Shown: one piece after another, positions 43,468-51,046 of the stretch | Numbering within the stretch: the stretch's first letter is position 1 | How the letters are laid out: each line of letters starts with the position of its first letter | Assembly: GCF_000317615.1 (NCBI RefSeq) | Contig: NC_019780.1 | Location: 3,307,840-3,371,839, forward strand | DNA: 64,000 nucleotides | Reading direction: 5' to 3' | DNA from: Dactylococcopsis salina PCC 8305 | GTDB taxonomy: Bacteria > Cyanobacteriota > Cyanobacteriia > Cyanobacteriales > Rubidibacteraceae | Notes under the pieces: generated by a model | What the model saw: only the letters and a program-made list of their open reading frames with translations | Database searches by the model: none | What the model was told of the DNA's origin: nothing | Made by a program: the position numbers and the translations under genes

Positions 43468-43555
43468 GTTAGATCAGGTTCAGGTAATTGCTTAGAATTT
43501 GTGTTGGGTTACGCTTCGCTTCACCCAACCTACGTTTTATCATTGATTAATCTTA
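43468..43555. repeat. palindromic GTTGGGTTAC...ACCCAACCTACG element
   Basis: ATCAGGTTCAGGTAATTGC, GTGTTGGGTTACGC, TTCACCCAACCTACG and TTATCATTGATTAATC form another copy of the dispersed element, without the GACGTTCCATGGAACGTC centre. No gene overlaps it. Confidence 0.8.
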
Positions 43556-43706
43556 AGAAAAATTGATTAGTTATTTAGTATTGAATTAGACAATTTTTCT
43601 CTAATGATGTTTGATTTGCATGGCTTTGATGTAGAATCTGGCGGAAAACGATCGCCAAGACGATTCCGATACCATAAAGGTGTAAAGGAATGTTAAGGAC
43701 AGGCTG

Positions 43707-44360
43707 ATGTTACTCCAACCACAACAACGGGAAAAGCTCGATCGAAGCAACGATCAGGATTTTTACGCCATCCCGCGTTTAGTGACTCATGTTGATGAGT
43801 CATTCATTGATCAATTAACCAACTTATATCGAGAGAGACTGAAACCGAACACTCGCATTTTAGACATGATGAGTAGTTGGGTGTCCCATCTTCCTGATGA
43901 CATCAAATTTGATCATGTGGAAGGACATGGTATGAACGAGGAAGAATTACAAAAAAACCCAAATTTAGATCATTATGTGGTTCAAAACTTGAACGAAAAT
44001 CGCTCCTTTCCTTTTTCTGATCAAGAATTTGATGCAGTCTTAAACGCGGTTTCTGTACAGTATTTACAGTATCCCGAAGAAGTTTTCGCTGAGATTCATC
44101 GGGTATTAAAACCCGGTGGAATTGCGATTATTAGCTTTTCTAATCGGATGTTCTATCAAAAAGCGATCGCAGCGTGGCGTGATGGTAGTGAAGCAATGCG
44201 AGTGGAGTTGGTGAAACGTTATTTTAACTCCGTTGGTGGCTTTAGTGAACCAGAAGTGATTCAAAAGCAGCCATCTGTCCCCTCGATTTTACAGATGTTT
44301 GGGATGGGAGGAAGTGATCCGTTTTATGCGGTTTTAGCAAGAGGGCTGAGAATCCTATGA
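43707..44360 (+). CDS. SAM-dependent methyltransferase-domain protein
   Basis: A 217-residue protein with a Rossmann methyltransferase fold: TRILDMMSSWVSHLP in place of the glycine-rich motif I, then EFDAVLNAVSVQYLQYPEEVFAEIHRVLKPGGIAIISFSNRMF for motifs II and III. The unusual motif I (DMMSSW, lacking GxGxG) is typical of a conserved cyanobacterial group, so SAM binding may be altered. The substrate is unknown. The ATG at 43707 follows AGGACAGGCTG. It is a single gene. From its end to 44440 no gene is seen. Confidence 0.82.
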   Translation: MLLQPQQREKLDRSNDQDFYAIPRLVTHVDESFIDQLTNLYRERLKPNTRILDMMSSWVSHLPDDIKFDHVEGHGMNEEELQKNPNLDHYVVQNLNENRSFPFSDQEFDAVLNAVSVQYLQYPEEVFAEIHRVLKPGGIAIISFSNRMFYQKAIAAWRDGSEAMRVELVKRYFNSVGGFSEPEVIQKQPSVPSILQMFGMGGSDPFYAVLARGLRIL

Positions 44361-44439
44361 CTACAATTTTAATTTAGTCACTAGATGAATCAGCCCATCT
44401 ATGTTATAATTTATCAAGTGGGTAAAATAACCAAGTGCT

Positions 44440-44600
44440 AATCGCCACCTACCAATCAAAACAGAATTAATTTCTAAAAATCTTCTACCGATGGGCAAGC
44501 GGGAAGTAAAACAGCTCAGCTAACGTTGGTAAGCCCAAGTCGCTGAGAAGCTCCAACTACATCACGATAGTGATTAGTTGCGGGTATGTCACCGTACCGC
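44440..44600 (+). other. possible IS200/IS605 right-end (omega-RNA-like) remnant
   Basis: AAGCCCAAGTCGCTGAGAAG followed by CTCCAACTACATCAC, and the hairpin AACTA-ATCAC/GTGAT-TAGTT, recall the 3' end of cyanobacterial TnpB elements, where the guide RNA scaffold and terminal hairpin lie. There is no tnpB beside it. This is a resemblance from memory and could be wrong. Confidence 0.25.
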
Positions 44601-44633
44601 AACAATTAGTGTGATCGGTTCTAATTTAAAGAA

Positions 44634-44690
44634 GTCCCCCCAATATTGGGGGTTAGGGGGCTAGGATAAAGAAGTCCCCCCAATATTGGG
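44634..44690. repeat. GAAGTCCCCCCAATATTGGG repeats
   Basis: Two copies of GAAGTCCCCCCAATATTGGG (44634 and 44671), part of the GC-rich hairpin repeat class in this genome. They separate the RNA-like remnant from a small membrane-protein fragment. Confidence 0.8.
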
Positions 44691-44859
44691 TTGCCTTTAT
44701 CCCTCTCATGGTTGGACGTTTTTAACAGGATTTTTTCTCGGTTTATTTCTAGCTTTAACGCTGATTGGTCAACCGTCTAATCAGGGTTCTAATGTCGAAA
44801 ATTCTGAAACTTCCACTCCTCCCCCTAATCTTGATGAGCCACTTTTGCAAGTCGATTAA
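44686..44859 (+). pseudogene. small membrane protein, probably 5'-truncated
   Basis: The frame reads YPSHGWTFLTGFFLGLFLAL then TLIGQPSNQGSNVENSETST and ends EPLLQVD. There is one membrane helix and an acidic, Pro/Ser-rich tail. The only starts are TTG codons inside the CCCCCCAATATTGGG repeat, so the original 5' end appears to have been replaced. The family is unknown. Confidence 0.35.
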
Positions 44860-44883
44860 TTGATTTCCTGATTGAGGAAAAAA

Positions 44884-45447
44884 TTAAAAGTCATCTCTTT
44901 CGGGACTAGGAACAAAACCGCCGTTTCCTTTATTACCAAAAAACTTACCCGCAGAATCGTTTTGATAAACACAATCAACTTTAGGAGAATTTTCTAATTT
45001 ACCTGTAAAAGCAAACGTATTCATACGGTTTTTACAATCGCGGACTTGTTCCCGACTGACCAAATTTTGATCTTCTAAAACTGACCAATTGGTTCGACGC
45101 ATCACACAACCTGGAACCATTCTCGGTTGGGTAACATAAACACTAAAGGGACTCAAACTCATGTAAAGTCTCATGTCTGTCACCACCGCACTCGCACCAT
45201 ATTGGGCGCAAAATTCGGGGTTAGGAACGCTTCGATCGATGGCGACGGTAGAGGTAACGTTTTCGGAATTTAAGTTTGTCGCTGAACTAAACGTAATCCC
45301 CAGACCAATTCCAATAATAAACACAGCGCTGATAATTGCCCAGTAAGTCGCATTAAATTTAGAGGTAGAAGTGTTCGACTCGGTAGGGGGGTTGTCTTCG
45401 TAGTAGCGACGGGAAGTAGTGGGTCTTTTTCTAGTTTTTCGCGTCAT
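44884..45447 (-). CDS. DUF3172 domain protein
   Basis: A 187-residue protein with an arginine/threonine-rich cytoplasmic start, one membrane helix (YWAIISAVFIIGIGLGITF) and an exported part with NPEFCAQYGASAVVTDMRLYMSLSPFSVYVTQPRMVPGCVMRRTNW, the core of DUF3172. Cysteines at FCAQ, GCVM, DCKN and DCVY may form disulfides. The family is restricted to cyanobacteria and plastid-bearing lineages, to my memory. Function is unknown. It is a single gene convergent with the fragment at 44686. Confidence 0.85.
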   Translation of the reverse strand: MTRKTRKRPTTSRRYYEDNPPTESNTSTSKFNATYWAIISAVFIIGIGLGITFSSATNLNSENVTSTVAIDRSVPNPEFCAQYGASAVVTDMRLYMSLSPFSVYVTQPRMVPGCVMRRTNWSVLEDQNLVSREQVRDCKNRMNTFAFTGKLENSPKVDCVYQNDSAGKFFGNKGNGGFVPSPERDDF

Positions 45448-45605
45448 TTGGTCTTTGATTTTTTTCCATTAGCAGGGTTATTATTTCTATGTTAAATCAG
45501 TGATGCTCGATCGCGCTAAGTTTTCCGATGAGGATATATCTAGGGACAGATTGCTATATAATCAACGGTTAGCCTAAAAAATAGTAACCGATAACAGATT
45601 AATTA

Positions 45606-46166
45606 ATGTCTCCTTTACAAAGTTCCTCCCAACTTTCTCGACACGAGTTTCTTCGATATCCAGAAATTCAACCCGCACGAGAATATATTAATGGCAAAAT
45701 TTACCAAAAACCACGCCTCAAAGGAAAACAAGAAAGAGTTTTAAATCGTCTTTTAGAAGTCATTAATCAAACGGGGAAAAAACAGAAAACGGCGGGAGCT
45801 TTTACGAATTTACGTTGTACGTTTGACAATTATTCGATCGTCCCTGATCTTGCGGTTTTTAGTAGTAATAATTTTCCCGTTGATGCTGACGGAAAACTGG
45901 TGCGCGATCGAGATTTAATTCCCAATTGGATCATTGAATTTTTATCCACTGAAGATCATTCCACTCGCACCATTAATAACATTCTAATCTGCTTACAAAG
46001 AGGAACACAATTAGGATGGTTAATTGATGTCTATGAACAAAAAATTATCACTTTTCCTCAAGGGGAACAACCAGACTTAAAAGAAAAAGGTGATTGTTTA
46101 CCGATTCTAGCAGGATTAAGAACCTTAAATTTATCCGTTGCTGATGTTTTTAATCTTCCCACCTAA
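45606..46166 (+). CDS. Uma2 family endonuclease (DUF820)
   Basis: A 186-residue restriction-endonuclease-fold protein. EFLRYPEIQPAREYINGKIYQKP, then TNLRCTFDNYSIVPDLAVFSS (the VPD catalytic aspartate), and LIPNWIIEFLSTEDHSTR (E-x-L in place of ExK) with LGWLIDVYEQKI are classical. Uma2 proteins are extremely abundant in cyanobacteria; their substrate is not established. A palindromic repeat begins right after its stop codon. Confidence 0.9.
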   Translation: MSPLQSSSQLSRHEFLRYPEIQPAREYINGKIYQKPRLKGKQERVLNRLLEVINQTGKKQKTAGAFTNLRCTFDNYSIVPDLAVFSSNNFPVDADGKLVRDRDLIPNWIIEFLSTEDHSTRTINNILICLQRGTQLGWLIDVYEQKIITFPQGEQPDLKEKGDCLPILAGLRTLNLSVADVFNLPT

Positions 46167-46318
46167 GATCAAGATCAGGTGTTTCCCCCCTTACGAAGAT
46201 AAATCTACGATTTGTCTGTGTTGGGTTTCGCTTCGCTTCACCCAACCTACGTTCTACTCATTGTTCCCCCCTTTCAAAGCCGGAGCGAAGTGAGGAGGTT
46301 AGGGGGGATAATACTTAC
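46167..46318. repeat. palindromic element plus CCCCCCTTTCAAAG repeat
   Basis: AGATCAAGATCAGGTG follows the Uma2 stop, then GTGTTGGGTTTCGC...TTCACCCAACCTACG, then CCCCCCTTTCAAAGCCGGAG...GGAGGTTAGGGGGGATAA. The second repeat type recurs at 48645-48722. No gene is seen here. Confidence 0.8.
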
Positions 46319-46341
46319 ATTTTATCTTCCTAGCTAAAATT

Positions 46342-47496
46342 ATGAACGATCGATTCGCGCTAAACAATAATTCCACTTCTTTTCCCCGATTCAACAAAGA
46401 TTATAAGGAAGGAAAAGCAACTTTTAAAATTGGAAATGCTTTTTATCGTCCCACAACAAAACAAGTTCGAGACTTAGGGATTTTAGCGGCAAAAATTCAC
46501 CAAGAAAAAATCGGAAAACTGCGTGTTTTAGATGCAATGGCTGGCTGTGGTGTGAGAGGATTAAGATATATCTTAGAAGCAGATGCTGAGTCAGTTTGGG
46601 TGAATGAAGCTAACCGCAACTTACAATCTCTTCTTAAGGGTAACTTAGCTAATTCTCTCCAACCCTCCCAATATAAAATCACTCATACGGATGCAAATCG
46701 TATCTTTTTTGATTGTTACAATCATTCTGATTTTTATGACTTAATTGATGTTGACTGCTTTGGTGTTCCTTTTCCCTATCTTTCAACAGTTTTATGGGGA
46801 ACAAAAATCGGCGGTTTAGTTTATCTAACCAGCACCGATGGACGTTCATTAACAGGAAACGATCGAGAAAATAGTTTAAGATATTATGGAGCTTACAGTC
46901 GTTCTCATCCCGCAGCCCATGAACAGGGTTTAAGAGTTATCATGGGGAAATTCCAACAACACGCCGCCAGTTTGGGACGAGGAATGAAACCTGTTTTCGC
47001 CTATTTTACAGGGGAAACTTATCGCTTGATGATGCGCTTGATAGAGAAACCACAACTCACAGAAGACAATTATGGCTGGTTAGGATATTGTCATCATTGT
47101 CGCGATTATCAGGTTGTAAGCTGGCGTAAACTGGGGAAAGCGTTATGTCACAATGATGGGGAACGTTTGGTGATGAGTGGTCCGATGTGGTTGGGAAAAT
47201 TGCACGATCGCGCTACGGTAGAAGAAATGATCGCCCTTGCTAAAACTTGGACTTGGACAGAGGCGGTTTCTTTGCTAGAAGTAATGAAAGCAGAAGCTGA
47301 TCTTCCTCCCTACTTTTATTCTTTACAAAGCATTGGTCACGCAGGGAAGTTAGACTTACCGAAACGAGATCGTTTAATCGACGCACTACAAGAACAAGGC
47401 TACCGCACCTGTCAGACTCATGTTAACTCACAAGCGATTAAAACTGAAGCAAATTTTACCACCTGTGTCGAAATTGCAAAGGGTTTAAATAATTAG
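46342..47496 (+). CDS. trm1: tRNA (guanine26-N2)-dimethyltransferase, Trm1 family
   Basis: A 384-residue SAM methyltransferase. FKIGNAFYRPTTKQVRDLGIL, LRVLDAMAGCGVRGLRY (motif I), DADRIF-type acidic loop, DLIDVDCFGVPFPYL (DxDPFGxP-like motif IV) and the C-terminal zinc-like GYCHHCRDYQVVSW and FYSLQSIGHAGKLDLP are typical of Trm1, which dimethylates G26 (and G27 in some bacteria) of tRNA. Bacterial Trm1 is rare but regular in cyanobacteria. Length is normal; the ATG at 46342 fits. It is a single gene, 121 bp upstream of arsS. Confidence 0.9.
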   Translation: MNDRFALNNNSTSFPRFNKDYKEGKATFKIGNAFYRPTTKQVRDLGILAAKIHQEKIGKLRVLDAMAGCGVRGLRYILEADAESVWVNEANRNLQSLLKGNLANSLQPSQYKITHTDANRIFFDCYNHSDFYDLIDVDCFGVPFPYLSTVLWGTKIGGLVYLTSTDGRSLTGNDRENSLRYYGAYSRSHPAAHEQGLRVIMGKFQQHAASLGRGMKPVFAYFTGETYRLMMRLIEKPQLTEDNYGWLGYCHHCRDYQVVSWRKLGKALCHNDGERLVMSGPMWLGKLHDRATVEEMIALAKTWTWTEAVSLLEVMKAEADLPPYFYSLQSIGHAGKLDLPKRDRLIDALQEQGYRTCQTHVNSQAIKTEANFTTCVEIAKGLNN

Positions 47497-47617
47497 TTAA
47501 GTTTAATCTATATCTCAGTAAAAATTCATTTCTTCTGATTTTAATGGAATTAAGGATCAGGAGGAAGGAGAATGGGTTTTCCGTCGGGGATAATGAAAGA
47601 ATACGATCAAAAAGGAG

Positions 47618-48631
47618 ATGAAATTGGTTAAAACAGAAACAAAACAGCATCATCAAATTACTCCCTTTGCTGACAAAATTGAAACGCCATTAACTAAAGA
47701 CAAAATTAGCGTTTTACAAGTTAACTTAGGGAGAAAATGTAATCTTGCTTGTACTCATTGTCATGTGGAAGCAAGTCCAAAACGAACCGAAGAACTTTCT
47801 CCAGAAATCTGCGATCAAATTATCGAGATCATTAACCGTTTTCCTCAAATTGAAACGGTTGATTTAACGGGTGGTGCGCCAGAAATGAATTATGGTTTTC
47901 GTCCGATTGTTGAAGCCGCTCGATCGAAAAATAAAGAGGTAATTGTTCGATCGAATCTCACCATTTATTTTGAAAAAGGCTATCAAGACATTCCCGAATA
48001 TTGCGCCCAAAATCAGACTCGAATTGTTGCTTCTCTTCCCTGTTATTTAGAAGATAATGTGGACAAACAACGCGGTGCTGGTGTTTATAATCAATCGGTT
48101 AAAGCCTTACAATGGCTCAATGAATTAGGATATGGTCAAGACCCAAATTTAGTCTTAGATTTAGTTTATAATCCTCCCGTTCCCATTACTGAGGATCAAT
48201 TTAGTTTACCGCCAAAACAAGACCAACTAGAACAAGATTATAAACTCTATTTAGAACGCTATTTTGGGATTCAGTTCAATCATTTATTTACAATTACGAA
48301 TCTTCCCATCGGGAGAGTAAAAGACTTTTTACACCGTCATCAATTACATCAGTCTTATCTCAAATTTCTGGAAAATAATTACAACTCAGAAACCGTTTCT
48401 GGTTTAATGTGTCGCAATGAACTCTCTGTCGATTATCTCGGAAATCTATATGATTGCGATTTCAATCAGATGGAAAATGTCCCCGCAAAAACCGCAGACG
48501 GGGAAAACTTAACCCTTGCGAAAGTATTAGAATTAAACGATTTAGATATCATCAAAACCATTCAAACTCGTCCTTATTGCTACGGCTGTACTGCTGGAAG
48601 TGGGTCGAGTTGTGGTGGTGCTTTATTATGA
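47618..48631 (+). CDS. arsS: radical SAM protein ArsS (arsenosugar biosynthesis)
   Basis: A 337-residue radical SAM enzyme. CNLACTHCHVEASPKR provides the CxxxCxxC cluster motif, TVDLTGGAPEMN the SAM-binding GGE-like strand, and the C-terminus MCRNELSVDYLGNLYDCDFNQ with CYGCTAGSGSSCGG the SPASM-like cysteines. ArsS acts with methyltransferase ArsM in making arsenosugars from methylated arsenic; no arsM is in this window. The AAGGAG Shine-Dalgarno ends one base before ATG 47618; TTG two codons later would have better spacing, so the true start may be there. A TVP38 protein follows, as often seen in arsenosugar loci. Confidence 0.9.
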   Translation: MKLVKTETKQHHQITPFADKIETPLTKDKISVLQVNLGRKCNLACTHCHVEASPKRTEELSPEICDQIIEIINRFPQIETVDLTGGAPEMNYGFRPIVEAARSKNKEVIVRSNLTIYFEKGYQDIPEYCAQNQTRIVASLPCYLEDNVDKQRGAGVYNQSVKALQWLNELGYGQDPNLVLDLVYNPPVPITEDQFSLPPKQDQLEQDYKLYLERYFGIQFNHLFTITNLPIGRVKDFLHRHQLHQSYLKFLENNYNSETVSGLMCRNELSVDYLGNLYDCDFNQMENVPAKTADGENLTLAKVLELNDLDIIKTIQTRPYCYGCTAGSGSSCGGALL

Positions 48632-48644
48632 AAATCTCTGATTC

Positions 48645-48722
48645 CCCCTTTCAAAGGTTCACCAATCTCTGATTCCCCCCTTTCAAACCGGAGCGAAGTG
48701 AGGAGGGTTAGGGGGGATAAAA
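48645..48722. repeat. GATTCCCCCCTTTCAAA...GGGGGGATAA repeat
   Basis: A partial and a full copy of the CCCCCCTTTCAAACCGGAGC...AGGGTTAGGGGGG hairpin repeat between arsS and the TVP38 gene. It can fold into a long GC hairpin. Confidence 0.8.
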
Positions 48723-48751
48723 ATCAGCTATAATTATTAGGAGGAAAACTA

Positions 48752-49462
48752 ATGAACTCTAAACTTAAATACATAGGAATTGCTGTGATTGTTGCTGCTT
48801 TAATTGCTTCCACTCGCTTTATAAATTTTCAAGACTTGCTCACCAATGCTTTAGAATGGATTAATAATTTAGGTGCGGCGGCTGCCATTGTTTTCATAGT
48901 AATTTATATGGTAGCAACGGTTCTCTTTTTCCCCGCATCTCTTCTAACACTTGGTGCTGGTGTTGTTTTTGGAGTTTTTCTTGGCTCATTATATGTTTTT
49001 ATTGCTGCGAGTATTGGCGCAAGTTTGGCATTTTTAGTCGGACGATATATTGCGAGAGGTTGGGTAGAAAAACAAATTGAAGGGAATCCCAGATTTAAAG
49101 CAATTGATCAAGCGGTTGCGGAAGAAGGGGTGAAAATTGTTTTATTAACTCGTTTATCTCCTATATTTCCGTTTAATTTGCTGAACTATGCTTATGGATT
49201 AACTAAGGTGACATTTAGGGATTATGTCGTCGGAACATTGGGCATTTTGCCAGGAACAATTATGTTTGTTTATGTTGGTTCATTAGCGAAAAATTTAGCA
49301 ACTTTAGGATCAGAAGAGGTGGCGACTCCTTCTGGAATTCAATGGGCGCTCCGAATTATTGGTTTTATCGCGACGGTTGCGGTAACGGTTTATGTGACAA
49401 AAATTGCTAAAAAAGCCTTGAATGAAAGAGTGGAAACTGAGGCAAATCCATCAGTAGAATAA
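48752..49462 (+). CDS. TVP38/TMEM64 family membrane protein
   Basis: A 236-residue inner-membrane protein of the VTT/DedA superfamily. VATVLFFPASLLTLGAGVVFGVFLGSLYVFIAASIGASLAFLVGRYIARGW is split by the conserved FPASLLTL and GASLAFLVGRY motifs, then LLTRLSPIFPFNLLNYAYGLT is the second re-entrant signature. Some members scramble or flip polyprenyl phosphate carriers; the role beside arsS is unknown. The ribosome-binding site AGGAGG lies just ahead of the ATG. The C-terminus has one more helix. It appears intact, unlike the related fragment at 49876. Confidence 0.88.
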   Translation: MNSKLKYIGIAVIVAALIASTRFINFQDLLTNALEWINNLGAAAAIVFIVIYMVATVLFFPASLLTLGAGVVFGVFLGSLYVFIAASIGASLAFLVGRYIARGWVEKQIEGNPRFKAIDQAVAEEGVKIVLLTRLSPIFPFNLLNYAYGLTKVTFRDYVVGTLGILPGTIMFVYVGSLAKNLATLGSEEVATPSGIQWALRIIGFIATVAVTVYVTKIAKKALNERVETEANPSVE

Positions 49463-49465
49463 TAT

Positions 49466-49875
49466 CATTTGCCCCCTAGCCCCCAATTCTGGGGGGATTG
49501 GATTCGCCCCCTAGCCCCCAATTCTGGGGGGATTGGATTCGCCCCCTAGCCCCCAATTTTGGGCAGGGCTGTTTCATTCTCGGGGTCAAAATTGAATGCG
49601 ATCGCCTGAACCCCTTATTGTACGTTCGATCGAACGCTTTTTCTTACTTTTTGGCTTTTTCTTAACAAAAAAGCCGTAAAACCCCTGCTATTCCTAACAT
49701 CTGGAAAAGGCAAAAAAATAGAATGAAACAGCCCTGCCAATTTTGGGGGGATTGGATTCGCCCCCTAGCCCCCAATTCTGGGGGGATTGGATTCGCCCCC
49801 TAGCCCCCAATTCTGGGGGGATTGGATTCGCCCCCTAGCCCCCAATTCTGGGGGGATTGGATTCGCCCCCTCACC
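49466..49875. repeat. 35-bp GC-rich tandem repeat, interrupted by a MITE
   Basis: Units of GATTCGCCCCCTAGCCCCCA + ATTCTGGGGGGATTG repeat every 35 bp (starts at 49501 and 49536, then 49755 and 49790). About three units precede and four follow a 177-bp insert. Each unit folds as CCCCCAATTCTGGGGG. There are no spacers, so it is not CRISPR. Confidence 0.93.
49562..49738. mobile_element. 177-bp MITE with perfect 19-bp inverted ends
   Basis: It begins GGCAGGGCTGTTTCATTCT and ends with the exact reverse complement. AATTTTG flanks both sides (49555-49561 and 49739-49745) as target duplication. It has no coding capacity and contains GCGATCGC and TTCGATCGAA. The perfect ends indicate a recent insertion. 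No parent transposase is in this window. Confidence 0.93.
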
Positions 49876-50291
49876 CCCATTTATTACGAGATTTAGCAGA
49901 AAGCAAGTTTAATCAGTATCAAATTTTAGGCTATTTACACAAAGAAGTTAAAGAAAATCCTTTACTTTTTGTGTTAAGTTTACGCTTTGTTCTCATTACT
50001 CCTTTTAACCTGATTAACTTCTTATTTGGTTTAACGCCAATTCATTGGTTTCCCTATACTTTAGGAACATTTTTTGGCATTCTTCTAGGAACATTCGCCT
50101 ACACTTGGTTAGGAGTAAGTGGACTGGAAGCATTACAAGGGCGCGATCGAGTTTCTTTTTTCCTTGCCTTGGGCTTTTTAGCGTTATACCATTTTGATAA
50201 ACTGGCGCTACACACCAACCCATTTTTCCCCCCAATCATCGGGGGGCTAGGGGGGATTTACTGTAACTTGACTTCTCCAAAATGGTATTAG
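49876..50291 (+). pseudogene. TVP38/VTT family fragment, N- and C-terminally truncated
   Basis: From about residue 7 the frame encodes LRDLAESKFNQYQILGYLHKEV, LSLRFVLITPFNLINFLFGLTPIHWFPYTLGTFFG and YTWLGVSG, the second half of a VTT-domain protein. The first half, including FPA..L and GxxLxFxxGR motifs, is missing: the 35-bp repeat array runs straight into it. The 3' end is followed by another CCCCCCAATCATCGGGGGG repeat that writes the last 20 residues. It was a separate, divergent paralogue of the gene at 48752 and is most likely non-functional. Confidence 0.75.
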
Positions 50292-50427
50292 TTTCCGCTG
50301 CTCCAATTGGTTTCCGAAAACGAACGAATAATTAGGACTAAAAAATAATAAATCCACTCTTGAGGGAGAGGCTAAAAAAATCAGCACTGAGATAAGATAA
50401 TACAGAATTTAAAGCGATAAAAATGAT

Positions 50428-50961
50428 ATGACTTATTTAATTATTGGAGCAAGTCTCAAACCTGAAAGTAAAAGCCAAATTTTAGCCGCACAAGCACAAC
50501 AATTATTTAAAGCTCATGGTAAAGAGGCGAAATGGCTTGATTTAAGAGAAGTAGCGCTTCCGATGTGCGACGGAAAAAGTTCTTATGCTGATCCCAATCT
50601 TCCTCCTCTAGCAGAAGCGATCGCAGAAGCAACAGGAATTTTAGTGGCAACGCCCATTTATAATTATGATGTTAATGCCAACATTAAAAACTTTTTAGAG
50701 CTTACGGGTAAATCTTGGCAAGAAAAAACGGTGGGATTTATTTGCGCGGCGGGTGGACAAGGGAGTTATATGTCTGTAATGCCGTTTGCGAATAGTTTAA
50801 TGTTAGACTTTCGTTGTTTGATTATTCCTCGCTTTGTTTACGCTACCTCTGAGGCGTTTGTAGAAGGAACATTGGTGGATGAAACGATTAAAACTCGACT
50901 CGCAGAATTGGTCGATCGTCTGGTGGAAGTGAGTGAGGCTTTAAGTGAGAAAACCGTATAA
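50428..50961 (+). CDS. NAD(P)H-dependent FMN reductase family protein
   Basis: A 177-residue flavodoxin-like oxidoreductase. GASLKPESKSQILA is the FMN phosphate loop, then ATPIYNYDVNANIKNFLEL (the TPxYNxxxxxxLKN motif) and ICAAGGQGSYMSVMPFANSLML. Such enzymes reduce flavins, quinones or chromate. It lies downstream of arsS and TVP38, and ArsH belongs to the same fold, but this short form lacks ArsH-specific extensions. A single gene; a terminator-like repeat starts immediately after its stop codon. Confidence 0.87.
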   Translation: MTYLIIGASLKPESKSQILAAQAQQLFKAHGKEAKWLDLREVALPMCDGKSSYADPNLPPLAEAIAEATGILVATPIYNYDVNANIKNFLELTGKSWQEKTVGFICAAGGQGSYMSVMPFANSLMLDFRCLIIPRFVYATSEAFVEGTLVDETIKTRLAELVDRLVEVSEALSEKTV

Positions 50962-50962
50962 G

Positions 50963-51046
50963 ATACAGGTTCAGGTAATTACTTAGGGTTTGCTGTTGGG
51001 TTTTCACCCAACCTACTTTTTATGATTGATTGAGCGAACCTGTATC
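50963..51046. repeat. palindromic element at the shared 3' ends of two genes
   Basis: AGATACAGGTTCAGGTAATTAC ... GTTGGGTTTTCACCCAAC then CTACTTTTTATG ... GAGCGAACCTGTATCT. The outer ends are inverted (AGATACAGGTTC). The centre is a perfect GTTGGGT-ACCCAAC hairpin followed by TTTTT, like a terminator. It provides the last nine codons of the oxidoreductase gene on the minus strand. Confidence 0.85.

Noticed and set aside
49466-49875. 35-bp repeats resembling a CRISPR array
   Set aside because: The units are directly contiguous with no unique spacers, and no cas genes are near; the repeated unit is a GC-rich hairpin also scattered elsewhere.
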